Positions 33,420-45,596 are shown, numbered from the stretch's first letter. The stretch: DNA of 64,000 bases from Bretschneidera sinensis (GCA_023935145.1 CM043699.1:63468138-63532137), one strand, 5' to 3'. The notes: generated by a model not told the origin, from the sequence alone. Program-made: numbers and translations.

Positions 33420-34309
33420 GCCTGTAAACACAGAAACCACATCTTTTTTTTTGGTTTGAGCTTCGGGAGAATTGACGACTCTTATAAGCCAGTATTTTTC
33501 GGGTTTATTATTTTCTCTTATTTTACATTATGAAGATGTTTAATATCACAACAATGTGTAACTAACTCACTAGTAGGGCTCGATTGAAGCCCTAATTATG
33601 TTTTTCCATATATGAATTTTGTTGCCTTTATGATAGCTGTGTTATGATTCTTAACTTGATTAATGTCTATTTTTATTGAAATTCCTCATTTATGTTTGCC
33701 TGATCAACATATGCATGTGGTATGGATTAGTTAGTTAGATCAATTTGGATGGCCGAGTCCTGGGTCTAATAGTAGTAACAAAAGAAATCCAACCCGGATT
33801 CTTAGGTTAATCAACATGGGAAACCTGGAGTATATAACATGCCCTAGGTCTTGTGTGTTTGTTGATTTTCATGGATCATGTGCTCTCTTAAGGAACAACT
33901 TAGTATACACCATGCTAAATCCCTTAAGAGAGAAAAGAGTTAGAGTATACACCATGCCTAACTCGTTGCTTAAGAAAATCAATAGCCTAAGGAGTATACA
34001 CCATGCCCTTAGGTTGACGACAGTAGGTATTCATAATATGACTAAAACATTGGCACATTGTTTTATTGGGAAAATATGATTAATGGTGAATATCAAAACC
34101 CTATGTTTTTATCATTATCAATTCAAACGCAATACTTATTTCTATCATTTTATATTACGAATCTAATTTTAAATCGAACATTACCAATCCCTGTTGAGCT
34201 GATCTCGCATTTTGCACACTATACTACTCTGTTGACCTTGTGCACTTGCAAGTAAAACTATTCAAATATTTGCTTATTAATTTAGGTAGATTTTTTCACA
34301 ACAAGTTTT

Positions 34310-34328
34310 TGGCGCCATTTTCGGGGAT
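34310..34328 (+). other. Primer-binding site, tRNA-Asp type, element 3
   Basis: TGGCGCCATTTTCGGGGAT, close to the full complement of the plant tRNA-Asp 3' end, 6 nt after the LTR. Confidence 0.9.
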
Positions 34329-34627
34329 TGCGCTAAATTTTTGTTTAGAATTATTCTTCGTTCAGTTTTATTTTTCTGTTATTTTATTATGTTTCATCTA
34401 ATATCTAATTTATTTCTTCTTGTGTGTTTTCTGTTTTTTTTGTTTTAGGTGTGCAGCAGAGTAATTTCTGGCACTATGATCGAGTGCAATGCTTGGTGTT
34501 ATCAAGCGCACTCGGGGTAGAGACTACCCGAGCAGCAGTACTAAAACTACTGCACTGAAGTGGTTTAGCTAATTCATGCACGAGCTTCGATCCAGGAATC
34601 TAACCTTCTCTCCCCTCGATACAGAGC

Positions 34628-36109
34628 TTGAGTGGACCATTCGACAAAGGCTTAGACAACGTTGAAGAGGTAAAAGATGAATTCGAGGGAGAAGCACAAA
34701 TTGCGGAACAGCTTGACAACCAACCACCACCCGAGAGAAGACCCATGAAGCAATCCTTCATTCCACAGAACCTCGACCAGCCCTCATGTATTGCTTATCA
34801 ATCTGAAGCGGAAGGCAATTATTACATATCCCCACAGATACTCAGTGCTTTGACTTATTTCAGGGGTACACCTGTTGAGGACCCATCTTTGATCTCTGCA
34901 AGTTCCAACATATTCGGGGCCTAGATCAAGAGGGAATCAAGTTAATTCTTTTCCATTTTTTCATTAAAAGATAATGCTAAGTTGTGGTATAATTCATTGC
35001 CTGCTGTGTCCATCCATACCTAGGAAGAACTATCCAGTAAGGTCCTAAGGAAGTTTTTCCCAGCACAAAATACAAGGCAAATGAGGAAAGAGATTCAATC
35101 CTTCTAGCAGAAGGATGGAGACCTTTTCTTTAAAGCATGGGGACATTTCAATGAACTGCTACTTAAATGCCCACATCATAATCTACCTCAAGATGAACTG
35201 GTACTGGCTTTCTAAGAAGGTCTGAGTGATCTAAACAAAGGTATTGTGGATTCAGGTTGTGGAGGTATGCTGATGGAGCAGAGTAGTGAAGAAGCCATGG
35301 AGCTTTTTGACACACTAAGTGAGCACACCCAGCAATTCTCTTCTAGAGGTAGACAAGGAGTTAAGAGAAAAGGTATATTTGAGGTAACTTGAAATGGTGG
35401 ATCATCGAATCAGATGGCTACATGGGAAAGGAAGCTAGATATGCTTGTAAAAGCCATAACTGCTCATAGCGTCTCACTGAGTCCAAAAGCTACACCACTC
35501 CAGGTATGTGCTGTATGTTATCATTTTGATCACACTACTGAAAATTGTTCTTTGTATTCATCTACAGATCCAGATCAAGCAAACTATGTGGGACCAAACA
35601 ATTATCTGCCCAAGAATAATCCATATGCAAATACTTACAATCCTGGATGGCGAAACCACCCCAACTTCACATTGAGCAACAATCAGAATGCTTTTAACCT
35701 TCAAGGGCAGTAAAGGAACTCCCAACCAGCAGCACAATCAGTTCTCGAATCAAATAAAAGTGACCTAGAGAGTCTTGTTAGGCAGTTGGCAACTCAGCAA
35801 TAACTGTTGATGACTTCACAAGATCAGTTCATGGCAGATGAAAGGCAATTTCAAACTGAGTAAAGACAAAACACTGTAAAGCATGAACAAGCCATTCAAA
35901 GACTAGAGGTATAAGTGGGGAAATGGGCTAAAGAGCTGAGTGGAAGAAAGCAAGGTGAACTCCCAGCCTAAACACTACCTAATCCAGGAGGACACCAGCA
36001 ACTAAAGGCTGTTACAACTCTCAGAAATGGTAAGATCATAGGAACTGATGAGCCTGCACAAGCATCTCCAGAGAAACCATCTACATCAAAGGTAAGTGAA
36101 AAAGAGAAG
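34628..36109 (+). pseudogene. Athila-like gag, element 3
   Basis: It begins about 34628 with an acidic leader, 'MKQSFIPQNLDQPSCIAYQS' and 'EGNYYISPQILSALTYFRGT'. A frameshift follows near 34890. The capsid-type centre (34930-35340) is present but broken by stops and frame changes. An open piece (35414-35713) contains the zinc knuckle CAVCYHFDHTTENC (CX2CX4HX4C) and 'NNPYANTYNPGWRNHPNF'. The Gln-rich end follows with CAA/CAG-to-stop changes. Unlike element 1 the central part is not deleted. Confidence 0.82.
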
Positions 36110-36856
36110 GTGAATGCACCACCCTTCTCTCAAAGGTTAGTAAGGCCAAAGAAAGAAAGTAAACTGCTTGATATTTTTGAAACTTTGCGGAAAGTAGAAA
36201 TAAACATTCTTTTATTAGATGCAATTCAACAAATACCTGCTTATGCTAAATTTTTGAAAGACTGTTGCACTAATAAGAGGAAGTTTCAGGAACATGAGAC
36301 AGTGGCTTTAACTGAAGAGGTAAGTGCGGTGTTGTTAAGAAAACTACCACCAAAGTTAAAAGATCCAGGTAGTTTTACTATTCCTTGCAAGATAGGTGAT
36401 CAGCTGTTTGAGTGTGCATTACTGGATTTAGGAGCGGGTGTCAATTTGCTGCCATACACGGTATTTGAAGCACTAGGTTTTGGGGAGCTTCAACAGACTT
36501 CTATCACTTTGCAACTGGCAAACAGAAGCATCAAAAGACCAAGAGGTATTCTTGAGGATGTCTTGGTAAAGATAGATGAGTTTATTTTACCTGTTGATTT
36601 TATTGTATTAGATATGGAAGAATGCCCTATGCCATTACCTCTGCCCATCATCTTAGGAAGAACCTTTATGAGAACTGCTGATACAAAAATTTGTTTGAAA
36701 AAGGGTATCGTAAGTATGAAGGTAAATGGTGAGAAAATAGAATTCAAAATATTTGATGCATTAAAATTACCCCAAGATGATACAGAATGTTTTAATGTCG
36801 GTATGATGCAAAGTTTTGTTGAGCAAGCTTTCAGGTCCATCACATTGATCCATTAG
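36110..36856 (+). pseudogene. Athila-like aspartic protease, element 3
   Basis: A 248-codon open stretch with the linker 'PPFSQRLVRPKKESKLLDIF' and a protease with active-site region CALLDLGAGVNLLPY. It continues with 'RGILEDVLVKIDEFILPVDF' (flap side) and 'PIILGRTFMRTADT', and ends at a frameshift near 36838. The domain appears complete within this piece. It is the most intact protease of the window, but no start codon of its own is expected because it is part of the gag-pol polyprotein. Confidence 0.85.
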
Positions 36857-38202
36857 AGACCACCCTTACCCATGGCTTTATAAGATTAGATATTGAGCAA
36901 GAACCTGAAGATGTTATTGATGACATCATTAAAGCTGTACACCTCCTTGAGGCCTCTCCAATACATTCAAGTAAGTATACCCCTCCATTTGAACATCTTG
37001 TACCTACTAATACTACTATTCTCCCTTCTGTTGTCCAGGAACCAAACTTGGAATTGAAGCAGCTGCCAGAGCATTTAATTTATTCTTATTTAGGAGAGAA
37101 TATGACCTTACCAGTGATAGTTGCTGCCAATTTAAGTGTTAGAGAAAAAGATAAACTGTTGAGAGTTGTTAGAGAGCACAAATCTGCTATCGGATAGACC
37201 ATTGCTGACATCAAGGGGATAAGTCCAGCCAAGTGCATGCATCATATCTATCCTGACGATGAAGTAAAAGCCACCCGGGATGCTCAAAGAAGACTCAACC
37301 CACATCTAAAAGAGGTAGTCAAGGCAGAGGTAATAAAACTATTAGATGTTGGCATTATCTACCCCATCTCAGATAGTAAATAGGTAAGTCCGGTCCAAGT
37401 TGTTTCGAAAATGAGTGGTATTACAGTAGTAAAAAATGAAGATAAGGAGCTAATATCTATAAGAATAACCACTGGTTGGAGGGTATGAATTGATTACAGA
37501 AAGCTAAACAAGGTGACCTGAAAAGATCACTTCCCCTTCCTTCATTGATCAGATGTTAGAGAGATTAGCTGGCCATAACTACTACTGCTTCTTAGATGGA
37601 TATAGTGGTTATAATCAGATTGCCATAGCACCAGAGGACCAAAAAAAGACCACTTTCACATACCCTTTCGGCATATTTGCTTACAGAAGGATGTCATTCG
37701 GTTTATACAATGCACCAGCCACCTTCCAAAGATGTATGATGAGATTTTTTCTAACATGGTGAGGAAATTTATTGAGGTATTTATGGATAATTTTAGTGTA
37801 TTTGGTTCTAATTTTGATGAATGTTGCAATTATCTGAAGAGTGTCCTTAAGAGATGTGAAGAATGCAACTTAGTGCTAAATTAGGAAAAATATCACTTTA
37901 TGGTTCCACAAGGCATTGTGTTGGGTCATTCCATTTTCAACAAAGGTATTGAGATAGACAAGGCTAAGATCGATATCATTTCAAAGTTGCCTCCTCCTCT
38001 AACAGTCAAGGGTGTCAGAAGTTTTTGTGGACATGATGGATTCTTCAAACGATTCATCATGGACTTTTCCAATACCTCTAGACCTCTTTGTGCACTATTA
38101 GCTAAAGATACCAAGTTTGAATGGACCGACGACTGTATGAAAGCTTTCAACACATTGAAGAACATGCTCACCTCTGCACCAATAATGATGGCACCTGATT
38201 GA
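36857..38202 (+). pseudogene. Athila-like reverse transcriptase, element 3
   Basis: The linker and RT N-terminus (36857-37552) are interrupted by several TGG-to-TAG/TGA and similar stops (37197, 37381, 37488). An open part (37553-37762) has '[20 protein letters not shown]' and '[17 protein letters not shown]'. The palm motif then lies in a shifted frame around 37780 and reads FMDNFSVFG, where FVDDFSVFG is expected: the second catalytic Asp has become Asn. The thumb side continues open (37900-38202). A frameshift lies between 37762 and 37900. Confidence 0.88.
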
Positions 38203-38718
38203 AGTCTTCCATTTGAGCTGATGTGTGATGCCAGTGACTTCGCCTTGGGAGCTGTTTTAGGCCAGAGAGTCAATAAGGTATCTCATGCTATTTACTATGC
38301 TTCTAGAACTTTAAATGATGCTCAACTAAACTATTCTACTACTGAAAAGGAATTGTTAGCTATTATTTTTTCTTTGGAGAAGTTTAGATCATACCTGATT
38401 GGCTCTAAGGTTATTGTATTTACTGGTCATGCTGCTTTGAGATATTTATTTTCTAAGAAAGATACAAAGCCTAGGTTAATCAGATGGGTACTCTTATTGC
38501 AAGAGTTTGACTTGGAGATTAAAGATAAGAAGGGCAGTGAGAATGTTGTTGCAGATCACCTATCTAGGCTACCTCATGAGGACGACAAAAATGAGCTACC
38601 TTTGAATGAGAACTTCTCCGATGAACAATTGTTCGCATTAGAGGTAACACTTCCATGGTATGTTGATATTGTCAATTATATAACTGCTAAGGTTTTTCCT
38701 CCAGGTATGTCCAGTTAA
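38203..38718 (+). pseudogene. Athila-like RNase H, element 3
   Basis: In frame with the RT thumb segment after a single TGA that replaces a Trp codon (38200-38202). It shows '[16 protein letters not shown]', '[20 protein letters not shown]' and '[14 protein letters not shown]'. The third motif has Gly where element 1 has Asp (FTDHAPLKY), so a catalytic residue is lost. It ends at a TAA (38716-38718). Confidence 0.88.
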
Positions 38719-38730
38719 GAAAGGAAGAGA

Positions 38731-40008
38731 TTGATATCTATCTCTCAACATTACCATTGGGATGACCCCTACCTATTCGAATTCTACCCTGATCAAATCA
38801 TTAGAAGGTGTGTCTCAGAGGAAGAGCATTTGAGCTTATTGCAATATTACCATCAGTTCGCTTGCGGAGGACACTTCGGGGCTAAGAGAACAACTCTTAA
38901 GGTATTACAATCTAGTTTTTATTGGCCCAATTTGTTTAAAGATGCCTTTTCATTTTGCAGCTCATATGATCGATGCCAGAGGACAGGTAACATCTCATCC
39001 CGAAATCAGATGCCATTACAAAATATTCATGTAGTTGAACTTTTTGATTTATGGGGTATTGATTTCATGGGTCCATTTCCTAACTCGTATAGGTATTTAT
39101 ATATTCTTGTGGGTGTGGGTTATGTGTCCAAATGGGTCGAGGCTGTCTCCTCAAAGACTAATGATCACAAAGTAGTTGTGAAGTTTTTACAGGATAACAT
39201 ATTTACTCAGTTTGGGACTCCAAGAGCAATTATCAATGATGGAGGAAGCCACTTTCATAATCAATCTTTTGCCGCGCTAATCAGGAAATATGGGATCACC
39301 CATAAAGTTGGCACTCCATATCATCCTCAAATTAGTGGCCAAGTAGAGATAAGTAACCGAGAGATCAAAGGTATCCTGGAGAGAACTGTGAATCCTAGTA
39401 GAAAGGATTGGTCTTTGTGCCTAAATGATGTTTTATAGGCTTATAGGATAGCTTACAAAACACCAATTGGCATGTCTCCATACCGCTTAGTCTTTGGAAA
39501 AGCATGCTATCTACCGGTGGAGTTAGAGCATCGAGCATATTGGGCCATAAAGCAGTTCAATTTTGACATGAACCAAGCGGGTGAGAAGAGAAAGCTGCAC
39601 TTAAATGAGCTGGAAGAATTAAGGCAAGATGCATATGAGAACGCCAAGCTCTATAAAGAAAGGACCAAAGTTTATCATGATAAACAGCTGGTTAGGAAAG
39701 AGTTTCGTGTGGGACAGAAGGTGGTGCTCTACAATTCACGATTAAGATTATTCCCAGGCAAACTCAAGTCCCGATGGTTTGGTCCTTATGTGGTCACCAA
39801 GATCTTTCCTCATGGTGCTTTGGAGATCCATGGTTCTAATAGTAATCAGACATTCACAGTGAATGGACACAGAGTCAAGTCATACCTTGAAATCAACTTG
39901 CCACTAAGAGATGAAGATTTGGCACTCCAATCTGTCCAGTATGCGGCAGAATCGAGAGCATTTGAGCCACATGAGGTGGACTTTAAGTGCCCCCTTCCAA
40001 GAGAGTAG
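38731..40008 (+). pseudogene. Athila-like integrase, element 3
   Basis: Same frame as RNase H; interrupted only by TAG 39436-39438, where a Trp codon is expected. The zinc-binding region has '[20 protein letters not shown]' and '[12 protein letters not shown]' (one Cys replaced by Tyr). The core has '[13 protein letters not shown]' (first Asp), '[15 protein letters not shown]' (second Asp) and '[18 protein letters not shown]' (Glu). The C-terminal domain continues to 40008 with '[20 protein letters not shown]'. The catalytic D,D,E set is visible. Two codon changes separate it from an open domain. Confidence 0.9.
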
Positions 40009-40205
40009 CACTGAAGCTACCATAGAGAGTGCTTGAGTAGTTCAAACTTTGATAAACTTGTAGCTCAAGCATCTCTATTAAGGTCAGTAGTACTGAGGCC
40101 ACAAAGTACGGTACATTTCTATTTTTGTTATTGTTAATTGTTTTTCATTATTTTCGCTTTTTTCGTACTTTTTGTAGTTCAATTAGTGATTCAATACATT
40201 TTGCC

Positions 40206-40342
40206 CTTGCGATCGAGTGCATGTCACAGTGCACTCGAGCGCAACCTTGCCATATGCCCAATGGTGTGAGAGCGTAATCACATGTGCACACTTACGCACA
40301 AGTGAGATCGAGCACACTTCACAGGGCGATCGAGTGCACTTG
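40206..40342. repeat. GATCGAGCGC-word cluster after pol, element 3
   Basis: TGCGATCGAGTGCATG, TGCACTCGAGCGCAAC, GAGATCGAGCACAC and GGCGATCGAGTGCACT. Confidence 0.8.
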
Positions 40343-40668
40343 GGGCAGAGAGTCACGTGATTATTTTAAGACATTTCACCCCTGTACACTCACCATCACT
40401 TATCACCATCACTCATCACCACCACATATCACCAACATGCTGCCACCACTCCGTGACTCCAGGTATGTCCATACACATTTTTGTTTTGTCACACACGTTC
40501 TTGATTTGTCTGTTTACTAAATCTTTGCATATACAATGTGTTGTTTTTGTTTATGTGATTGTGTTTTGAAATTACAGGAGGTTGGAAACTACCAGCTCTC
40601 ATCGCCTACTGCTTCAAGTCACTATCACCCACAAATTGTTCGATAAAAATACTCAATGACATACCAGC

Positions 40669-40754
40669 TAGAGCGATCGAGCGCAAGGAGTAGCGCGATC
40701 GAGCGCATAGGCAAAAGTACGATCAAGCGCACATTACTGAGATCGAGCGCAAAC
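40669..40754. repeat. GATCGAGCGC-word cluster before the extra ORF, element 3
   Basis: Four words at ~22-bp spacing: GAGCGATCGAGCGCAA, GCGCGATCGAGCGCAT, GTACGATCAAGCGCAC and TGAGATCGAGCGCAA, ending 21 bp before the ATG at 40775. Confidence 0.88.
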
Positions 40755-40774
40755 TCTGCAGAAACTTGTCCAGG

Positions 40775-41920
40775 ATGCCTAAACATACTGCTTCCATCTC
40801 CCGTGCCTCGAGAAACTGCACACAGTCTTCTCGACCTAGCTTCAAACAACAGGAGATCTTATTTGAAACTACATTCAACATTGAGGACAATTTCAAGAAC
40901 TTTGAAGTTACTCAATGGGCTGTCTAGGAATTCAAATGTCGTGGATTAAAGAGGCTATTCAAGCCTGTATGCTCTACTGCCTACACCTGGTTCATGGTTC
41001 AGTTTTATGAGAACCTATCTTTCGACTGCAGCATGCCGGGTGTCTTGTCCTCATCGGTTTAGGGCAAGTACATCGATGTGACATCTTCAAATATAGCTGC
41101 TGCCCTCCATTCTCATGATGAGTATCCACCTGAGGGCACCCAATTAGATGAGCAGCCGGAGCCCTTTCCCTTGCCCTCCATTATTGAGGACATGTGTGCT
41201 GGGCAGTATGCCGATTGGCATAACAATACTGGGAGCCGGTCCAAATTGCCTCCACGACTCTGGCTCGTGGATTCCATTCTTCAACGTAATGTGTACCCAT
41301 TGGGACACAAGACCAGAGGCATGACCAGTTCTTACAGGTGCTATATGCATTCCACAGAGGCCACTAATACTCCTTCCCTGCTATCATTTGGAGCCAACTA
41401 CATAAGTTTTGGGACCACATCCATGCATGTCAGGTCATCACTGCTAATGCATGGGGGCTCATATTCCCGTTCCTCCTTAACTATATTTTCAAGAAAAAAG
41501 GGATTAAAGGCTCCTCCATCGATGGACCAATAAGGGAGCACCTATTCTTTGGGAAGGCTTATTGGACCCAGAGCCAGTCACACATGCCCCAAGGACTCCA
41601 TGGGCATGCACTTGCTGGTGGGAGATTAGGATGATCCTATGGGGACCGAGGACCCAGCAGAGAGCCAGTCATGGGAGGAGGACCATACTGACATGGGACC
41701 CATAGAGTACCAGCACATTCTTGAGGAGATATCCTCTTTCTGGTGTGAGCTCTTTGACATTCGAGAGGAGGATCAGGAGGCTACATTACTAGTTCATTAG
41801 TGCATCGATAGTTTGGAGGCATGCTTCTTGAGACAAGAAGCGATGCTATAGGCCATTCTAGATTGCCTACCTCCCACCTCTGGTGCCTCCTCTTCCGCAC
41901 CACCTGAAGACCATCAGTGA
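40775..41920 (+). pseudogene. Athila-type extra ORF, element 3
   Basis: Starts at ATG 40775 and ends near TGA 41918-41920. It shows 'FKCRGLKRLFKPVCSTAYTW', 'FYENLSFDCSMPGVLSSSV', then an open part 41078-41533. A frameshift after 'YPLGHKTR' (about 41320) moves the conserved 'FLQVLYAFHRGH' and 'WGLIFPFLLNYIFKKKG' segments to another frame. Stops include TAG for Trp or Gln. It is homologous over its length with the ORFs at 17306 and 24972. Function unknown. Confidence 0.75.
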
Positions 41921-42215
41921 GAGTGGTGCACCGTCTGACTGAAGACGTAAAACTTAGCACTCATGGGAGGCTTCCCATATATATCCTTTTATTTTTAGTA
42001 TTTTTCACATTTCTTTTTAGTATTTATTTTTATGTTGACCTTTTGTTTTTTTTCCCATAACTGTTTACATTTAGTGTCTTTTGTTTTTCGGTATTCCTTT
42101 CATTTTTCTTTTTCAGGGACAATGTGTGTGCATCAGTTCAAGTTTGGGTGTGTGCTATGAGCCATGCCAGCCAACTAGTTGTCCATCTCCCGGGTCAGAT
42201 CTTTCCATGTTATTC

Positions 42216-42251
42216 ACACATTAGGGACAATGTGTAATTTAAGCTTGGGGG
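42216..42251 (+). other. Hairpin plus polypurine-like word, element 3
   Basis: ACACATTA and CAATGTGT pair over 7 bp around GGGA, with an A-C mismatch at the loop, followed by AAGCTTGGGGG. Confidence 0.75.
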
Positions 42252-42640
42252 TATGGGAAACACATTCACACACACTCTGTCCTAGTTTTTTTTATTATTA
42301 TGGAAAAGATAAATGCATGTTCATATTGTTTTGAAAATTTTGGTTGATCTAAACAAATATTATGATAAATTTTCATCAGTAAGCTTAAAATCCTGAACAC
42401 ATGATCTAATAATAGAGTTCTAAAGTTTAATTATTTACTTTAAGACCTTTAAGAAGTCACAAGTTTGATCTAATCTGACACAAGCACATTAGCACATAAT
42501 TGCGTGGGGTATGACATGTAATTTTAATATGTATGTTTCCATAGCTTAACTATAACCGGATGACTTGTTAGATGAACACTTTGGCATAGAAAAATAAAAA
42601 AAAAAAATTTATTGCACAAAAAGAGAAAATAAAATGCTCC

Positions 42641-42826
42641 TAATGATCATTAAATAAACTTCCCACTGAGTAACTGGACCTCTTGTCTCAGTAAGCAGTG
42701 AGTGTTCACGTCAAAAGGTTGGAATTTCGCACATAATGATCATTAAATAAACTTTTCACTGAGTAACTGGACCTCTTGCCTCAGTAAGCAATGAGTGTTC
42801 AAGTCAAAAGGTGGGAATTTTGTTTG
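42641..42826 (+). repeat. Duplicated 93-bp unit, element 3 3' UTR
   Basis: Copies start TAATGATCATTAAATAAACT at 42641 and 42734. Each holds ACTGAG and CTCAGT, able to pair around 'TAACTGGACCTCTTG'. Confidence 0.88.
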
Positions 42827-43336
42827 GCAGCATTAAGACAAGTTAGTTTCGTAGCCTTTTTTACTCGAGTTAGTAAGTCTTTAGGGGTACCTTTACACCT
42901 AATGCCCTAAAACCATTTGGTTTGGGAGTCATTGGCTAAACACTCACTACAAAGGTCAATTAGAAAGCTTAAGGGAACTAAACATGGCAAAAATCTCATA
43001 ATAAAATAAAAGAAGGAAATAAAACTATGCCATTATTGTTCACTCTGATAGGAAATTCCGTGAATCTTGAGACATCGAAATACTACACATTGGAGTTATT
43101 TGGAAGCTTCATCTTTTATGTGCTAGTTCACCACACACTAAGTCAGACTTGTGATGCTTTAGCCAGCCTCGTATAAGTGATTAGATTTAAAAACTCCTAT
43201 TCATTGCGAAGATGGGTTTATATTTTAAGCTTGCTTATGAATAAATATCATGGTTTTGTGTGTGACCTAAATTTTTGGATACCATGAATGGTGGATTTAT
43301 CTTTACTATTGTTTTTCAGTTAGTTTTTAGTGTTGT

Positions 43337-43373
43337 ATTGCTAAGGGACTAGCAATATGTAAGTTTGGGGGTG
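43337..43373 (+). other. Hairpin and polypurine tract before the 3' LTR, element 3
   Basis: ATTGCTA-AGGGAC-TAGCAAT (43337-43356), a perfect 7-bp stem, then AAGTTTGGGGG (43361-43371) ending 2 nt before the LTR. Confidence 0.88.
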
Positions 43374-44648
43374 TGATAAGTGTTTAAATGTTCATATTTA
43401 AGCCCTTTAATTTACACTTGTTAAGTTCCTAGTCATGTTATTTCGTGCTATTTTATTTCTTTTTTGTGTTTTCCTAAGATATTAAAGAAAATAGAGCATT
43501 ATCTGGTTTGGAGAAAAAAAAACTGGAAGAAATGGAAACTGCACACCGTGCAATCGAGCACAGAAGTGTGCGATCGAGCGCACCAGCACTCGTGCGCACA
43601 AGAAGAAGGCTCGAGGGCAACCTTGCGCTCGAGCACAGCTCGAGCACACCAACATGAGATCGAGCGCACCCGTCCACTAAAACGACATAACCTATTTTGA
43701 AAAGTAGGGTTAGGGTTCTATTTTTCTAGTTAGGGTTTCCAGATGTCTTTGAACCTTATAAATAGTCCTGTAAACACAGAAACCACATCTTCTTTTTAGT
43801 TTTGAGCTTCGGGAGAATTGACAACTCTTCTAAGCCAGTATTTTTTGGGTTTATTCTTTTATCTTATTTTACATTATGAAGATGTTTAACATCACAACCA
43901 TGTGTAACTAACTCACTAGTAGGGCTAGATTGAAGCTATAATTATGTTTTTCCATATATGAATATTGTTGCCTTTGTGATAGCTGTGTTATGATTCTTAA
44001 CTTGATTAATACTTGTTTTTATTGAAATTCCTCATATTTGTTTGCCTGATCAACATATGCATATGGTATGGATTAGTTAGTTAGATCAATTTGGATGACT
44101 GAGTCCTGGGTCTGATAATAGTAATAAAAGAAATCCACGTCGGATACTTGGGTTAATCAACATGGGAAACCGAGAGTATATAACATGCCCTAGGTCTTGT
44201 GTGTTTGTCGATTTTCATGGATCATATGCTCTCTTAAGAAACAACTTAGTATACGCCATGCTAAATCCCTTAAGAGAGAAAAGAGTTAGAGTATACACCA
44301 TGCCTAACTCATTGCTTAGGAAAATCAATAGCCTAAGGAGTATACACTATGCCCTTAGGTTGATGACAGTAGGTATTCATAATATGACCAAAACATTGGC
44401 ACATTATTTTATTGGGAAAATATGATTAGTGGTGGATATCAAAACCCTATGTTTTTATCATTATCAATTCAAACTCAATACTTGTTCTATCGTTTTATAT
44501 TATGAATCTAATTTTAAATCAAAATTTACCAATCCCTGTGGAGATGATCTCGCATTTTGCACACTATACTACTTTGTTGACCTTGTGCACTTGCAAGTAA
44601 AACTATTCAAATAGTTTTTTATTAATTTAGGTAGATTTTTGCACAACA
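43374..44648 (+). repeat. 3' LTR of element 3
   Basis: Starts TGATAAGTGTTTAAATGTTC, ends TTGCACAACA. It differs from the 5' LTR by scattered substitutions, mostly transitions. GATCGAGCGC-word cluster at 43546-43672. Confidence 0.95.
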
Positions 44649-44653
44649 CCCCC
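44649..44653. repeat. Right target-site duplication of element 3 (CCCCC)
   Basis: CCCCC after the LTR end ACAACA, equal to 33036-33040. A sixth C follows, so the exact register is ambiguous by 1 bp. Confidence 0.85.
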
Positions 44654-44965
44654 CACTTCCTTGAGCGTAGTTATGCAGTTAAGGAAGTGGATTGTTTGGA
44701 GTGATTTCTTTATATATCGTGTAGTTCGGATCAAGTATGATATTGTTTAGATACTTGGGTACTTAAAAAGGAAAAAAAAAATAGACACTCGAATTTGTTC
44801 GAACAGAGTGGGGGATAGCATAGGGTCACCCTTTAAATGTCTCGTGCCTAAGGAGGATTAATAGTTAGGTGCTACCTTCTCGGAAGAGAATGTAAACTCT
44901 GAGGAGACCTCAAAGCTTGGCGTTGCATCCTCATAAGGGAAATTAATGATTCCGTGAAGCATAAA
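44654..44965. other. Older transposon-derived sequence right of element 3
   Basis: No gene. It continues the block left of element 3 and leads into the tandem repeats. Confidence 0.35.
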
Positions 44966-45486
44966 CTTAAGCCAAGTCCCTTGAAGTGAGGTAAATGATA
45001 AGTCTGAGTGATACAGACATAAGCTGAGTTCCTCGAAACAAGGTAAATAGTGACCGAGTGATACAGACTTAAACTACGTTCCTTGAAGCGAAGTAAATAA
45101 TGAGTCTGAATGAAAAAAACTTGAGTTGAGTTCCTTGAAGTGAGGTAGATAATGAGTCCGAGTGATATAAACTTAAGCTGAGTTCCTCGAAGTGAGGTAG
45201 ATAATGAGTTTGAGTGATATGGACTTGAGCTGAATTCTTTGAAGCGAGGTAGGCAATGAGTCAAAGTGATACAGACTTAAGCTGAATTCGTCGAAGCGAG
45301 GTAGGTAACGAGTCTGAGTGATACAGAATTAAGCTAAATTCCTTGAGGTGAGTTAGGTAATGAGTTTGAGTTATATGAACTTAAGCTGAATTCGTCGAAA
45401 CGAGGTAGGTAATGAGTCCGAGTGATATGGACTTAAGCTAAATTTCTCGAAGCGAGGTAGGTAACGAGTCCGAGTGATACAGACTT
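44966..45486. repeat. Tandem repeat A, about 52-bp unit, ~10 copies
   Basis: The unit contains 'TTCCTCGAAGTGAGGTAG' and 'GAGTCCGAGTGATACAGACT'. Copies differ by several bases each, which indicates age. A 130-codon open minus-strand reading (44872-45264) is only this repeat read in one frame. Confidence 0.85.
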
Positions 45487-45596
45487 TGAACTATGTCGTG
45501 AACTCCTTAGAGTTTTAAAAGATAAGTCCAATGGACTTGACTTGATAATACTTATGGATCGAACTCCTCAGAGTCTTGGAGTTAGGACCAAGAGGG

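Larger units (their letters stand above)
33041..34303 (+). repeat. 5' LTR of element 3
   Basis: Starts TGATAAGTGCTTAAATATTC, ends TTCACAACA. It pairs with 43374-44648. TATA box TATAAATAG at 33411-33419 and a GATCGAGCGC-word cluster at 33212-33324. Confidence 0.95.
40009..40774 (+). other. Spacer between pol and extra ORF, element 3
   Basis: Non-coding, with GATCGAGCGC-word clusters at 40206-40342 and 40669-40754 and a short run of CACCATCACT-like repeats near 40390-40435. Same layout as elements 1 and 2. Confidence 0.7.
41921..43336 (+). other. 3' untranslated region of element 3
   Basis: Non-coding, with polypurine-like words at 42140-42150 (AAGTTTGGGTG) and 42241-42251 (AAGCTTGGGGG), hairpin 42216-42235 and the duplicated unit 42641-42826. 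Confidence 0.75.
33041..44648 (+). mobile_element. Athila-like Ty3 retrotransposon, element 3 (full length)
   Basis: The element is 11.6 kb with two LTRs of 1263 and 1275 bp, the best primer site of the three, all gag-pol domains, extra ORF, hairpin modules and polypurine tract, flanked by CCCCC. Coding parts carry scattered stops and at least two frameshifts, so it is structurally complete but not autonomous now. It is the reference for reading the deletions in elements 1 and 2. Confidence 0.95.

Noticed and set aside
44872..45264. 130-codon open reading frame on the minus strand
   Set aside because: It is only the 52-bp tandem repeat read in one frame; the protein is a chain of the same degenerate unit.
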